Shown here piece after piece: positions 12,805-25,234 of a stretch of DNA of 64,000 nt. Under the pieces are notes generated by a model. That model saw nothing but the letters and a program-made list of their open reading frames with translations. It made no database searches and was not told the origin of the DNA. The stretch covers positions 183,501 to 247,500 of the forward strand of contig CAXKVR010000167.1 in the NCBI GenBank assembly GCA_964058845.1, read 5' to 3'. Source of the stretch: Carex sylvatica (lineage: Eukaryota > Streptophyta > Magnoliopsida > Poales > Cyperaceae). The position numbers were made by a program, and so were the translations under genes. Within the stretch, counting starts at the first letter, position 1. Every line of letters begins with the position of its first letter.

Positions 12805-12962
12805 GATCTGACTCCGCTGCTCTTCAAATAGGAGAGCAGAACTCTGTTATTCAAACTCTGACCATTGATTTTTTTTATGCACAAATCTCAACACAGATGA
12901 ACAAATCGATTTTAAATAATAGAGTCTTGCTTTCCTATTTGGAGAGCAGCGGAGTTAGTTCC
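12805..12962. mobile_element. MITE family D (Mutator-type) with 11 bp target duplication
   Basis: 158 bp fold-back element with termini GACTCCGCTGCTC (left) and GAGCAGCGGAGTTAG (right). Exact direct repeats ATGTTATCTTA flank it at 12794-12804 and 12963-12973. An 11 bp duplication is within the 9-11 bp range of Mutator-like transposases. Confidence 0.9.
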
Positions 12963-12974
12963 ATGTTATCTTAC

Positions 12975-14040
12975 TCTTAAAATACACTAAAAACCAAGTC
13001 CATTATTCTAGTATTAGCTAACGTGGCATGTTTATGGAAACGAGTAAAAGACAATGTCATTAATTATACAGTAGAAATGTCATTTGCAAAATCATTTTAT
13101 AATATGATGCCATTTAAGAGGTATATTTAATTTCTATGGTTTTAGTTTGTCTAGTTAGGTACTAGTTAGCTGGGGAAGAAGCTTCTTTGACTTTCTTAAG
13201 CCATGATATATCTTATGTTTAATTGCTGTCCTGGTGCTTTTGGAATAATTAATTAAAAATCATTGCCAGGTAATTACAAATGGTGCCATCAGTAGATTAA
13301 GTAGGATCATCAGACGTTTTAATAAATCTCTATATAAACAACCACTAAAGAAAATATAAATGGAAAAAGAAAGATTCATTTGATAGCAACACATCTATTT
13401 CCAGAGCTTTACTCAACAAAAATTTCTTAGAAATGGTAAAAGTTCTATTTGCACAGTCCAAATTAGTTTGATACCCACAAGTATTAAGCAGTTTTTAGTA
13501 ATTAATTAAGAAAGAACAATAGTTCTCATTTTTATTGGGTGATGGTATAATTGTTATTTTTTTTAGTATTTGCACATGTTCCTTGCGTTTGGTAAAGTAA
13601 TTTTAAAGCGCATTAAATAGTTTAAAAATAAATGAAGTAGATGAACTAGTACCGAATAAAAAATTAAACTGTCCTCACATATTATGTTAACAATTGAAAG
13701 AGTAATAAGGATAAAAATGTCGAAAGTTGAACTTTATTTCACTTTAGACATCTTAAAACATCTTAATGGATGTATTAAAGCACCTTAATATAGTTAAATT
13801 ATTACTACTTCATCTGTCAATTATATGAAATACCCGTTAAGATTTTGCCGGATTTACCTTTTTTACTTGAGGCTTTCTCTCTTAAAATGAAATATTACAC
13901 CAATCAAATTCTTACTTGATTTTAGAAGAAGTATTAAGCATAGAAAATTACGATGTTGATTGCTTTCGTGCATAGAATACAAAATTGTCATATATTAATT
14001 TTAAAATAAAATATGCAGTCTTTGTTTCCCAAAAATTATA
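12975..14040. other. Intergenic, nothing recognised
   Basis: AT-rich sequence with no supported coding or RNA gene. Confidence 0.5.
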
Positions 14041-14045
14041 TTAAT

Positions 14046-14950
14046 ATTAAAAAATAATATGAAATTACCGGATCTATCCACTTTTTCGGTGGAATTCAAA
14101 AATTATCCCTTCCGATGACTAAATAACCGGACTAAGACCACTTTTTCCAGTGACTAAATCACCGGATCCAAGTTCTCATACCCGGTTACTAGATAACCGG
14201 AAAGTTTGAAAAATAAGATGGAATACAACTTTTCCGGTGAGTTAGTAATTGTTTCTTCTTTTTTTTTAAACATAAATTTTTTATTTTTTCTATTGAAATA
14301 TTAGAAATGTTGAATATATTTCTTTAAAAATAGATAAAATACAATATAATTTGATTTATTAGAAAGACTTCAACAAATAATCCGAATCAATATTTTTCCG
14401 GCCAGATTTTTCGCGGCTATAAGAAAAATTAATATATTTCTTTATGTGTTATTGAAAAAAAAAAATACTTAGATTCTGAGTTATTGATCCCGGTTCAAAA
14501 ATCACTTCTAAGTAAATACAGAAAATATTGTCATCTACATTTAATTTCTAAAAAGTTATATCTATTTTTGAAAAAAATAAAAACTTTAAGTTATTTAATA
14601 ATTGATATTCAAAAAGAATTATCAAAATAGATACAACTTTTTAGAAATTAAATGTGCTAGAAAGATCACAATATTTTTTATATTACCTAGAAGTGACTTT
14701 TGAACCGCGATCAATAACTCACATTCAAAGCATTTTTTTTTTTTTCAATAACACATAAAGAAATATATTAATTTTTCTTACAGCCGTGAAAAATCCAACC
14801 TGAAAAATGTTGATCCGGATTATTTGTTGTAGTATTTCTAATAAATCAAATTATATTGTATTCCATCTATTTTTTTTTAAATATATTTTTGAATTCCACT
14901 GAAAAAGTGGATAGATCCGGTAATTTCATATTATTTTTGGGTATTAATAA
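14046..14950. mobile_element. Large palindromic element, copy 1
   Basis: About 0.9 kb that folds back over most of its length. The left arm begins with GAAATTACCGGATCTATCCAC and its mirror GTGGATAGATCCGGTAATTTC (each a 20-21 base word) ends the right arm. The centre holds further inverted words (AAAAGTTATATCTATTTTTG and its complement). No ORF of note. It shares internal sequence and its right end (GGGTATTAATAAAAATTTCG) with the elements at 16114 and 17522. Confidence 0.85.
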
Positions 14951-15029
14951 AAATTTCGGCTTTATTTCTATAGCTAAAAGAAAGATACGATTAATATAAC
15001 CAAGGTTGGAATTAGAAAATTTCGGCTTT

Positions 15030-15800
15030 ATTTCTATAGGTCGGTTCGACTGGAAAAATCGAAACCGGTCACCTATCCAGTTCGGTTCGCTTGAAGGATC
15101 TTTTAAGCTATTGAACCGAAAAAAAATCACTCAATTAATCAGTTTTTATTGAAAACTGCAAACCAGTTTTTTTTTTTAAAACCCGATTTAAGTGAGTATT
15201 GTCTTCTTTTAAACATCCAATGAAAGAGAAGAGTCACATGTTCACCTAGAATATAGCACCTACAGAGTTGAATAAGATCTAACTTTTTAGATCACATGCC
15301 TTTCTCTACTCAATTTATTTCAATTCTTATAGTGTGTACATCTTTTTTATATAATTATTGCTATGTCTTATAACCTAGTTAATGAAGTGACACTTTATGT
15401 TTTAAACAAAAAAATAAAAATAAAAATGTATTTTTCATTGAAAATATGAACGTAATTGAGTTTTTATATGAACTTAATTAAACTTATCTATATGTACATT
15501 TTTTATTTTATTTTGGAATGTTGTGCATTTTTTGATAAAATAAGTAGTTTTATTATATTTGAATGAGAAATTTTATTAATCTATAAAATTAAGTTTTATA
15601 GTGTAATATGTACGATGGATATTTTCCTATTTGAAAACATGATTATATTTAATTATTTATAATAATAATCATATTTCATAAATATAAGTATTTAAAATAT
15701 CAGCAATCGAACCGGTCGATCCGTTGGTTTGAGTGAACCGTTGATCCGAAGGTTTACCGATTCGATGTCCGATCTGATTCTAATAACATTGCTTATATAT
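15030..15800. repeat. Degenerate inverted-end repeat with GAACCGGTCG words
   Basis: The left part has GGTCGGTTCGACTGG and GAAACCGGTCACC; the right part has GAACCGGTCGATCCG and TTCTAATAACATTGC. These resemble ends of plant hAT-type nonautonomous elements. The word TTTCGGCTTTATTTCTATAG also occurs twice (14955 and 15020), a local duplication at the left margin. Confidence 0.35.
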
Positions 15801-16113
15801 GTTGAATAAATGTAATATTGAAAAGTAACAAAGTTCTGTCAAATAATGTAGATAAGATAATGGAATTTTCAAACTTATTATTCATGCCATATTATCCGTG
15901 TTCTTAATTGTTAGATTGTGTCATCTCATCATTCAATTTGATTGGATAACTTATATTTTTTAGGTGCTTATTTTCTCCTTTAAATGCATCAAAATTATTA
16001 AGTTAAAAAAGAAGATGAGCATGTAAAATTATAAGTTATTTTTATCAGATTGAATGATGAGATAAACACAATCATATGATTAAGAATACAGATGATATGA
16101 TATGAATATTCAT

Positions 16114-17262
16114 ATCCCGAAATTTTTATTAATACCCACAAATTCTATCAAATTACTGAATCTATCCAATTTTGAGTAGGATTTCAAAAAATATCTTGTC
16201 CGGTTAATAAATAATCGGACTGATTGATTTTGACCGGTTAATAACTAACCTGACTCAACTAACCCATTTCAATAATTTTGTCCGGTTAATAATTAACCGG
16301 ACTCAATCTATCCATTTTTTTTTTTACAAAACAAAAAAATTTAATTTTTTTATTTTTTTATTGAATATATTTCTTTGAAAATAGAAAAAATACAATATAA
16401 TTTAATTTATTAGAAATACTGCAATAAAATAATCCGGATCAATATTTTTCAAATCGAATTTTTTGCGACTGTAAGAAAAATTAATATATTTTTTATGTGT
16501 TATTGGAAAAAAAAAAAATGTTTGAATTCTTAGTTATTGATCCCGGTTCAAAAGTCACTTCTAGGTAAATATAAAAAATATTGTCATCCTTCTAGTACAT
16601 TTAATTTCTAAAAAGTTGTATCTATTTTCAAAATTCTTTTGAATAACAATCATTAAATAAGTTAAAGTTTATATTATTTTTTTCAAAAATAGATACAACT
16701 TTTTAGAAATTAAATGTACTAGAAGAATGACAATATTTTTCTATATTTACCTAGAAATGACTTTTGAACCGGAATCAATAACTCAGAATCCAAGCATTTT
16801 TATTTTTTTTCAATAACACATAAAGAAATATATATTTTTTTTACAAAACAGAAATTTTTAAATTTTTTTTATATTGAATATATTTCTTTGAAAATAGAAG
16901 GAATACAATAAAATTTAATTTATTAGAAAGACTGCAACAAATAACTCGGATCAATATTTTTCAGATCGGATTTTTCGCAGCTGTAAGAAAAATTAATAGA
17001 TAGATTGAGTCCGGTTAATTATTAACCGGACAAAATTATTGAAATGGGTTAGATTGAGTCTGGTTAGTTATTAACCGGTCAAAACCAATCAGCAAAATTA
17101 TTGAAATGGGTTAGATTGAGTCTGGTTAGTTATTAACCGGTCAAAATCAATCAGTCCAGTTATTTATTAACCGGACAGGGCATTTTTCGAAAGCCTACTC
17201 AAAATTGGATAGATTCAATAATTTGATAAAATTTGTGGGTATTAATAAAAATTTCGATTTCC
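16114..17262. mobile_element. Large palindromic element, copy 2
   Basis: About 1.15 kb, nearly a complete inverted repeat. Ends read CGAAATTTTTATTAATACCC (left) and GGGTATTAATAAAAATTTCG (right). The arms contain repeated TCCGGTTAATAATTAACCGG words (each itself palindromic), and near the right arm the block GAAATGGGTTAGATTGAGTC is duplicated. No coding capacity and no clear target duplication. Confidence 0.88.
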
Positions 17263-17521
17263 TTTCTTTAGGAAAGTAGGTATTTGTATCTATCTACCAT
17301 AATTATATTATTTTAAATTTTAACTTATCCGATTTAATTTGAGCCGTTTGATTTATAAAATTCTTCATTTTTCTGGATGACTCAATGAGATATATAATTT
17401 AATCTTGCCATCAAGATATGGAGAATAAAATATAAATGCAAATCCAAAAACAAAACCGCCCAATCGGTTTAAAATTGAAAATTAAATCTGTTCAGTCAAA
17501 TATGCCAAACTAGCAATAGAG
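17263..17521. other. Spacer between palindromes, nothing recognised
   Basis: About 260 bp of ordinary AT-rich DNA. Confidence 0.5.
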
Positions 17522-18642
17522 ACCGAAATTTTTATTAATGCCCACAAATTCTATCAAATTACTGAATCTATCTAATTTTGAGTAGGATTTCGAAAAATGT
17601 CATGTCCAATTAATAAATAACCGGACTGATTGATTTTAATCGGTTAATAACTAATTGGACTCAATCTAACCCATTTCAATAATTTTGTCCGGTTAATAAT
17701 TAACCGGACTCAATCTATCCATCTTTTTTTTTTACAAAACAGAAATTTTTTAAATTTTTTTATTTTTTATATTGAAATATTAAAAATATTGAATATATTT
17801 CTTTAAAAATAGAAGGAATACAATATGATTTGATTTATTAGAAAGACTGCATCAAATAACTCAGATCAACATTTTTTAGATCAAATTTTTCGCGGCAGTA
17901 AGAAAAATTAATATATTTCTTTATGTGTTATTGGAAAAAAATAAAAATACTTGGATTCTTAGTTATGGATCCTGGTTCAAAAATCACTTCTAGGTAAATA
18001 TAGAAAATATTGCCATTCTTCTAGTAATTTAATTTCTAAAAGTTGTATCTATTTTCAAAATTCTTTTTGAATAACAATCATTAAATAACTTAAAGTTTAT
18101 ATTTTTTTCAAAAATAGATAAAACTTTTTAGAAATTAAATGTACTAGAAGGATGACAATATTTTCTATATTTACTTAGAAATAACTTTTGAACCGGAATC
18201 AATAACTCAGAATGTAAGCATTTTTATTTTTTTCCAATAACACATAAAGAAATATATTAATTTTTCTTACCGCCACGAAAAATCCGATCTGAAAAATATT
18301 GATCCGGGTTATTTATTGCAGTCTTTCTAATAAATCAAATTATATTGTATTCCTTCTATTGTCAAAGAAATATATTCAATATTTCTAATATTTCAATATA
18401 AAAATTTAAAAATTAATTTTTCTCTTTTTAAAAAAAAAAGTTGGATAGATTGAGTCCGGTTAATTATTAACTGGACAAATTTTTTGAAATGGGTTAGATC
18501 GAGTTCGGTTAGTTACTAACTGGACAAAATCAATCAGTCCGGTTAATAAATAACCGGACATGGCATTTTTTGAGATATCACTCAAAATTGGATAGATTCA
18601 GTAATTTGATAGATTTTTTGGGTATTAATAAAATTTTCTGTG
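17522..18642. mobile_element. Large palindromic element, copy 3
   Basis: About 1.1 kb and closely similar to copy 2: same left end (CGAAATTTTTATTAATGCCC), same TCCGGTTAAT words, same central inverted words (AGAAATTAAATGTACTAGAAG and mirror). The right end has lost the last bases of the terminus. Same orientation cannot be defined because it is palindromic. Confidence 0.88.
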
Positions 18643-19100
18643 AATAATAAGTTTGAAAACTCAATTCTCTTATGTACTTTATTTGATAGTACTTTATTAC
18701 TTTTGATTAAATATTACATTTAACATCAGTGAATGCTCTATAAAAATATATACATTTGTCAATAGTAGTTTCTTCAATAAGATGCAGGTACTCCTTTTAA
18801 ACAACTTGCCAGTATTGTTCTCATTAAACACTTTTCTTTATACAAAATAAATAAGTTTAACAAAATAATTTGAAAAGTTTTAATTAAGGGCAAAAACGGT
18901 ATACCTATGGATAAAAAATTGTGCCCTCAATATTCAAAGTGAGCCCTAAAAATTCCTATTAAAAATTTACATACCGCAAATTTGAAAATAAATAAGTTAT
19001 ATTTTCAAAATGTTAAAACTATGTAAATTGAAATAATTAATTAGTTGTGTAGTAATGTCTGCAAGTAATATAAAGAGTTATATTTATTTTAAAATATGTA
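18643..19100. other. Intergenic, nothing recognised
   Basis: AT-rich; no gene or clear repeat. Confidence 0.5.
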
Positions 19101-19960
19101 TAATATTTTGGGCATAGAAATGAAAGAAGAATACAAAAACTATTCGATCAAGATTAAAAAAAAAAAAATCAAATGATATCACTAAAAAAACTTTAAAATC
19201 TAACTTAAAAGTATAAACAAGCCATGTGACTTTAGCACTTTTCTTTCTTAACCAGATTTGGAAGAGATTTGCTCTCTTTACACCCTGTTTGGATGGAGAG
19301 TAGAGGAAGGAATGGAACGTAAAGAATAGAAGGAAATGAAATGGAATAGAAAGGAAGATTAACATATTTAATTTTTTCGTCTTTGGATGATTAATGAGAG
19401 AATATAAATTTAACTTTTCTTTCTGTCTTATTTATTGTTTGATTGATTAAAATTTAGGAGGTTAATGAGAAATTCGGTGACCATTGTATGTTTGAGAAAA
19501 AAAATCTTGTATGAGAATTATATATGTAAGATATAGAGTTGAACATTTGTGTCATTTTTTCTAAAAACATTTGTAACAATATTTATTTCCATCCATTACA
19601 CTCCAATTTGAGAGAAAAATTAATTTTATTAATTATAATGATACAAAATTAAACCTTTCACCTCCTACCTTCACCTCCGACATAATTTTATTAACTAAAC
19701 ACAATACAACAGAAAGTTTTTGTTCCTCTTATTCCCTCCCTTCCTCTACTGTCCATCAAAACAAGGTGTTAAAGTTTAAAGTTTCATCTGACAAACAAAA
19801 TATGCATAGCACTTGGATAGATTTTTTCTTCTTAAAAAAAAAAAACTCACGAACGAAATTTGAGTACAATATTGCACGAAACATTGATCTATTATTAAAC
19901 TCGCAGTCCAACTGGGTGCTTCGAAAAGGTTAAAAATCGATCCCAATCTTGCCACGCCCA
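19100..19960. repeat. Segmental duplication, copy 1 (contains a Tourist MITE)
   Basis: Flanks of the MITE at 19281-19768 match 20590-20965: AAGCCATGTGACTTT, CAGATTTGGA versus CAGGTTTGGA, CATCTGACAAACAAAAT versus TATCTGATAAACAAAAT, and GATCTATTATTAAACTC in the same order and spacing. Divergence is clear, so the duplication is not very recent. Confidence 0.8.
19281..19768. mobile_element. Tourist-type MITE (PIF/Harbinger-derived), TTA target duplication
   Basis: 488 bp with ends CACCCTGTTTGGATGG (left) and, reverse-complemented, CACCTTGTTTTGATGG (right), flanked by TTA at 19278-19280 and 19769-19771. A 3 bp TTA/TAA duplication is diagnostic of PIF/Harbinger transposases. The paralogous site near 20780 has no insertion. 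Confidence 0.92.
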
Positions 19961-20063
19961 AAATAAAATATTTACTGATTCCTCAAAAAATAAATTTTAA
20001 AGTAAATAAAATTTCTGTCAAAAATTTACATGCAACAATAACAAATAAATATATATATTTTAA

Positions 20064-20478
20064 GAGTCCGGCTAATATCATAACGTTATAATTTCAGCTC
20101 AAGTTGTAACAGTCTGCTTTTTAGATTTCAAAGTCTAAACAATTGATCCGAACCGCTCAACATGATCTCCATATTAAAATGTGCTTGGAGATCAAATTTT
20201 ATATTTTTTGAGATTTTTTTACTATATTTTAAGATAGGTACAAAATCATTGTTTTCATATCATTCTCGACCATCCAAAATAGTAATTTTGTACCTATCTT
20301 AAAATCTTAAAATATAGTAAAAACATCTCAAAAAGAAATAAAAAATTTGGTCTCCAGGTACATTTTAATATGGAGATCATGTTGAACGGTTCAGATCGAC
20401 TGTTTGGACTTTAAAATCTCAAAAACTGATTCGTTATAACTTAAACTGAAATTATATGTTATGACATTAGCCGGACTC
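20064..20478. mobile_element. Fold-back MITE family F, copy 1 (Mutator-type, 9 bp duplication)
   Basis: 415 bp hairpin with ends GAGTCCGGCTAATATCATAAC and its mirror, flanked by exact ATATTTTAA direct repeats (20055-20063 and 20479-20487). The central stem (ACTATATTTTAAGATAGGTAC and mirror) is nearly perfect. Related arms occur near 22380-22570 and 63800-64000 (shared GGAGATCAAATTTTA word). Confidence 0.92.
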
Positions 20479-20589
20479 ATATTTTAAATATTAAAATCAT
20501 GTATAATGAAACATTACAATTTAACTGCTTAGTAATCTATTCTGATTAATACAAAAAATATATAACATTTTAAACATAATAATATACTT

Positions 20590-20965
20590 TTAAATGAGGA
20601 TATAAATATATAAACTATTCTATCAAGATTAATATAGAGAAAAAAAAATCAATTAGTTAGTACTTAACGTGACTTAAATAAAAAAAAAAACCTTAAAATC
20701 TAACTACAAATAAAAATAAGCCATGTGACTTTCGCACTTTTATTTTTTAGCCAGGTTTGGACGGTAATTGTTCTCTTTAAATTTTTATCTGATAAACAAA
20801 ATCCCCAGAGCACTTCTATATAAAAATAATAATAATAATAAAAAATAAAAAAAACCGTTGAGAAAGGAAACTAGATAACAAAATGGGGTACGTGGCAAGA
20901 AACATGGATCTATTATTAAACTCTCAGTCTAACTACTCGCTTCAAAAAGGTTAAAAATTTGTCGG
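20590..20965. repeat. Segmental duplication, copy 2 (MITE-free allele of the site)
   Basis: Paralogue of 19100-19960. At the position of the MITE it reads GTTCTCTTTAAATTTTTATC, with a single TTA, serving as an internal empty site. Confidence 0.8.
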
Positions 20966-21040
20966 AATCTTGTCAGTTTTCACGCAGCTTAATTATTATT
21001 GCTGCCTAGCCTATAATCTCACTCTTAGCACATATCCAAG

Positions 21041-21219
21041 GAGTGCGTATCTTCTGAGATATCTCAACTTTTGCATGACCGACGTGTCCGGTGCCTATTC
21101 GGGGGTAGCGCAGGGGCCCAGTATTATTGAGCTTCGAGATTCGTGTAGACTGTATTTGAACGGTTTACATTTTCCAAAAAGTCACGCAAACTTTGAGATA
21201 TCCCAGAGGAAATGAATTC
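21041..21219. mobile_element. MITE family B, copy 2 (Mutator-type, 10 bp duplication)
   Basis: 179 bp with ends GAGTGCGTATCTTCTGAG and, reverse-complemented, GAATTCATTTCCTCTGGG. Direct repeats CATATCCAAG flank it at 21031-21040 and 21220-21229. Confidence 0.92.
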
Positions 21220-21235
21220 CATATCCAAGTATCTC

Positions 21236-21443
21236 ACTTCGGAGTAGGTCCGATGCCCATTGAACCTACTTTGGTTCCATGAGTGATCTGGCCATCCAAT
21301 TGCATCAAAATTCGTGCAATCCGTATTAAATCCGTGTACTTTTTATCAATTTCTGTGCGCACAGATCTTAATACTAATCGTACGGTGATAGAGCTAATTG
21401 AACCTAAAAGTAGGTCCAATGCCAATCGGACCTACTCCTATCT
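21236..21443. mobile_element. MITE family A, copy 2 (inverted relative to copy 1)
   Basis: 208 bp with ends CGGAGTAGGTCCGATGCCC and mirror TCGGACCTACTCCTATC. Flanks CAAGTATCTC (21226) and CAAGTATTCT (21444) look like a decayed 10 bp target duplication that overlaps the duplication of the neighbouring family B element, so one inserted beside the other. Confidence 0.8.
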
Positions 21444-22270
21444 CAAGTATTCTACGCTCTCTGCTTCGAATCCTCTCTTTACAGCCATGTGCTTGTATTT
21501 ATTTCTTTTCTTTTTTTGCCCCAAGTCCCAAACTCAGTAGAAGCTCCTCATGAGTCATGAGTGAACAAGAGCATTACCAGTTGTCGCACATTTTTACTAC
21601 AGTTTGCTGGAAGCGGGCACCATCCATGTGTATCTCAAGTGCATCTGGATATTTACGTCACGCGTGAAGATCAAGTGTTTATCCTACCAAGTAAATAAAA
21701 TAAAATAAAATAGGCGGGATAGTTTTTACGGTTAGAGCATAATTAATTAAATAATTATTTTAAATACAAGTATATTTTATAAGTTTTCTAAAAGAATGAC
21801 CCAAAAAAAAAATATATTTGACTTCGTCCTTGCATAGATGGATTTATTCAAGAAAAATGGGAGTCTCAAAAATATCATAAGTTTGAAATTCAAATAGAAG
21901 AATTTTTTTTGTTGCAATAACATGAATTTGAAAAGAATGTTGAATGGTTTGATCCCGACTCTCTTACTAAAAAAAAAAAATCATACGTGAATATATGTAT
22001 TTTCGTTAAAAGTTTTATATTTATCCTTCGTGAAAATATAAAACTATTCCATTGTTGACATCCATAATTACATTCCAATAACTATTTATGTGATTATTAT
22101 ATTTATATAGTAATTTTGTATTTGACCTCCATTTAAATTTTTTCTTAATCCTACACCATAACCGAACTCATATTATAAAAACTCTCCAATATAATTAAAT
22201 ATATTATAATTCATTGATCCTTCGATAAAAATCTGAACAGCCAACCAAATTATTCTGATCAGTAATTAAT
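21444..22270. other. Intergenic, nothing recognised
   Basis: No supported gene. Poly-A/T runs only. Confidence 0.5.
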
Positions 22271-22274
22271 TAAG

Positions 22275-22670
22275 AGTAAGGCTATGGTGCTATGTAAAAT
22301 GCGGATTAGTTTATATTATGAATTAATAATTTTATTTTTAAAATTCAAACAGCTAATTTAAACTGTTTAATATTATTTTTATATAAAAATATACTTGTAG
22401 ATCAAATTTCACATTTGTTATAAATTTTTTGCTATTTTTTTAAATGTAAAAAATCACTTGATCTAAAATTATAAATCATTCAAAAGTAGTGTTTTTTTAC
22501 ATCTCTAAAAAGATAGTACATTGTTTTTTTTTTCTAAATGTAAAATTTAGTCACCAAGTACATTCTCATATAGAGATCATATTAAATGAATCAGATCAAC
22601 TATTTGAAGTTTGAAAATGGAAACATTAATCTATAATACAAATCAATCCACATGCATTCTATGCATAGCG
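22275..22670. mobile_element. Fold-back MITE, family F-like, diverged
   Basis: Inverted arms: TAGATCAAATTTCACATTTG near 22398 against CTAAATGTAAAATTTAGTCACC near 22535, and GGTGCTATGTAAAATGCGG near 22285 against the mirror of CCACATGCATTCTATGC near 22650. More decayed than the copy at 20064. Confidence 0.6.
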
Positions 22671-22882
22671 GTGTTGTAAAAAATAGATGTTTAGACTGAT
22701 TAATTAGCTGATTAGTCGTTGACGGCGATTAAACCATCACATAATTTTTCAATTAATAGGTCAATTATTTCCTTTTATGACCAATTATATCTTATTAAGG
22801 CTAATTATTTTTTATTAATTTTGATAAATCACTTGACAGTATGTCCATCTAACAAATGCATACCGTTATTTACAACACTGAT
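22670..22882. mobile_element. MITE family C, copy 2
   Basis: Ends GTGTTGTAAAAAATAG and ATTTACAACACTG, abutting the previous element. Internal words match copy 1 at 11286. Confidence 0.7.
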
Positions 22883-23224
22883 ACATATTAATTACCATAG
22901 CCTCACTCGTTAATTCGTCTTTACAATAAATATTGTCAAATCCGCGCCATAGCACACAAGCTTAGAAATTGGTAAGCTGTTGCATGCATGATCCTATTTC
23001 CGCATTAGAAAATTAAATCAATTCCTAAATTTTGCAGTGTGTTAAGTTTACGATTAGATCATTCATTTAACATTGGATTTACACGTAAAATAATTATGTA
23101 TTGTATTTTATCAATTTGTATATGAAAGATATATAATTTATATAAAATAATTATTTATATAGAGTAGAGCTAGGGTGTTCCTAAGTTCATCAAACCTCTT
23201 TGTGAACTCAATTCAAAAATTTAT

Positions 23225-23515
23225 TTGATTGATTTCGGATAACGAATCCTAACTATTGAAATCTATCTATTTTACGAGTGATTTGTCTATATACAAAAAA
23301 TTTAAATTAATTTTGTAAAAAATCAAATGGTAAAAAGACATTCAAAAAATGAATGCATTAAAATTAATTTATAAACCTTCTAATTTTGACTACTTGACTT
23401 TATACTAAATTAATTCGAAAGTTTATTTTTTTTGCATGTAGATGCATCACTCATAAGGCAGATGGATTTCAACTGCTCAGATTTGTTATCCGAAGTCAAT
23501 CCGATAGATAGATAT
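23225..23515. mobile_element. Fold-back element core, related to the RCC2 intron MITE
   Basis: GATTTCGGATAACGAATC near 23243 pairs with AGATTTGTTATCCGAAGTC near 23482. The interior shares AATGAATGCATTAAAATTAA and the GCATCACTCATAAG word with the element at 34802-35192. A GAGTCCAGCTAATCATGAG word at 23520 resembles another family F terminus, so this is a mosaic. Confidence 0.6.
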
Positions 23516-23599
23516 ATAGAGTCCAGCTAATCATGAGTAGCATTTCAACCCATATGATTCCAGTCCAAAATCAATCTGATGAACTCTAAACGAAAAATC

Positions 23600-25230
23600 C
23601 AAACTATTCAAACCGAGCTCTTTTCAAGAGAGCTTCATTTACATATATGTATGTAAATGAAGTCATGCTGTTAAAAAATGAATATATGTATGTATGTAGG
23701 TATGTAAATAATTATGTATAATACATTGTCAATTTATATATAAAATATAATTTATGTAAATATATTTATATACAATATATATATGTTTTCTAGAAAAAAA
23801 TGTGGGAGTCAAGCTTCCATATTCTATATATCAGACATCAGAAGTATTAATTTTACAAGGTTTTAAATAAAGTAAAAGGAAGAAAAAATAAAACAAACGA
23901 CAAAAGAGAAGAAAAGAAAAAAACGAGCACTTTTACATTGCTGGCTCTGAATGTTCCTATCCAATTCTATCTGTGTTAAAAAAATTGTATTATACATTGT
24001 CAATTTATATTGAATTAAAAGTGATTACTTTGATTTAGATTATCATTGGCCATTAATGTATTATATGAGATGTGGATGTTTGATGTGTGAGTATTTTTAT
24101 ATTAGTGGAGATCTAAAATGAAAATTATCAACTATGAAGCAATTCAAATGGATGGTTTGATTATATTTGTGGTTACAATAATTCTGAACTCAATTCTTAA
24201 TATCTCGTTAAACAAGTTTTCAATGTATGGTACTGTTCTGAACGAAGATAATGATAGTGTGGATTGGAACTTATTAGATAACTAATTTACTTTTCTTAAT
24301 TGCTAGTTGTTATAGCTATCTTTTGTGTAATTTTTGTGTTGTTTCTAAGTACTGTTTTAGGGTTGTTTTGTAATTAAACTGATACTGATGGCTGAGTTCT
24401 GGATACCTGTTTTAGGTATTTGTTCTTGGTCGCTTTGATTTCTAATAAAAATCGGTAAATAATTCCACTACTTTTCAAAATAAATCAAAGGTGATTATCT
24501 AGAAGAGCCTTGTTATTCTGAATAATCGAATTGATGTCGTTCTTTCGCTCAAAGAAAACATGAATTTAGATATATTTTCGCTTCTATACTCGCACAATGA
24601 TTTTTGTCGGCTCAACTTTGAATGTTACACGGTTTCCCCCACATAAGATCCGGAATTGAATCAACCTCATCAATTGGCTACTAATGAAGGCAAGTGATGA
24701 AGTCATCAAGGATGAAATGAAGGGGTTTGGTGGGTTTGGTGGGATGATATAGAAGATTATTACTTCAAATAAAACAGCTTATTCAAGGAAGTCTTTGTCA
24801 GATGGTTGGTTAACAGTGCCAGCCTATTCCATGTTGCTTCATAAGGAGAAAAATTGAGAAACTATTAAAGTGGATAAAAGGAACACTTGCAAATTTTACA
24901 CTCCTCTCCATTTCATTTTCAAATTGTGGCATCCCAAATTCCTTTTAAAGTCTAGTGAAATAATGGATACATTAATTAGTACAAAGCTTCTATATTTGAC
25001 ACTCATGTTTACTTTTTAAAATAAAGTATGAAATTAGTTTTAAGTTTTTTGTACCCGATTATGCTAATTATCAATTAAATTTGAGCAAAAGCAAGATGAT
25101 AAAAGTGAAAGCAATCCAGTTCAACAGCTTGCAATGCAATGCAAAAGAAAAACAGGACATAGGAACCAAAAAACAGAGCAGCAGAAAATAAATATCTTCA
25201 AAGGAATTTAAATTCAAATTGTTAGAATTG
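23600..25230. other. Intergenic, nothing recognised
   Basis: Short TATG/TATA-type microsatellite words near 23640-23790; otherwise no gene or element I can support. Confidence 0.5.
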
Positions 25231-25234
25231 AATC

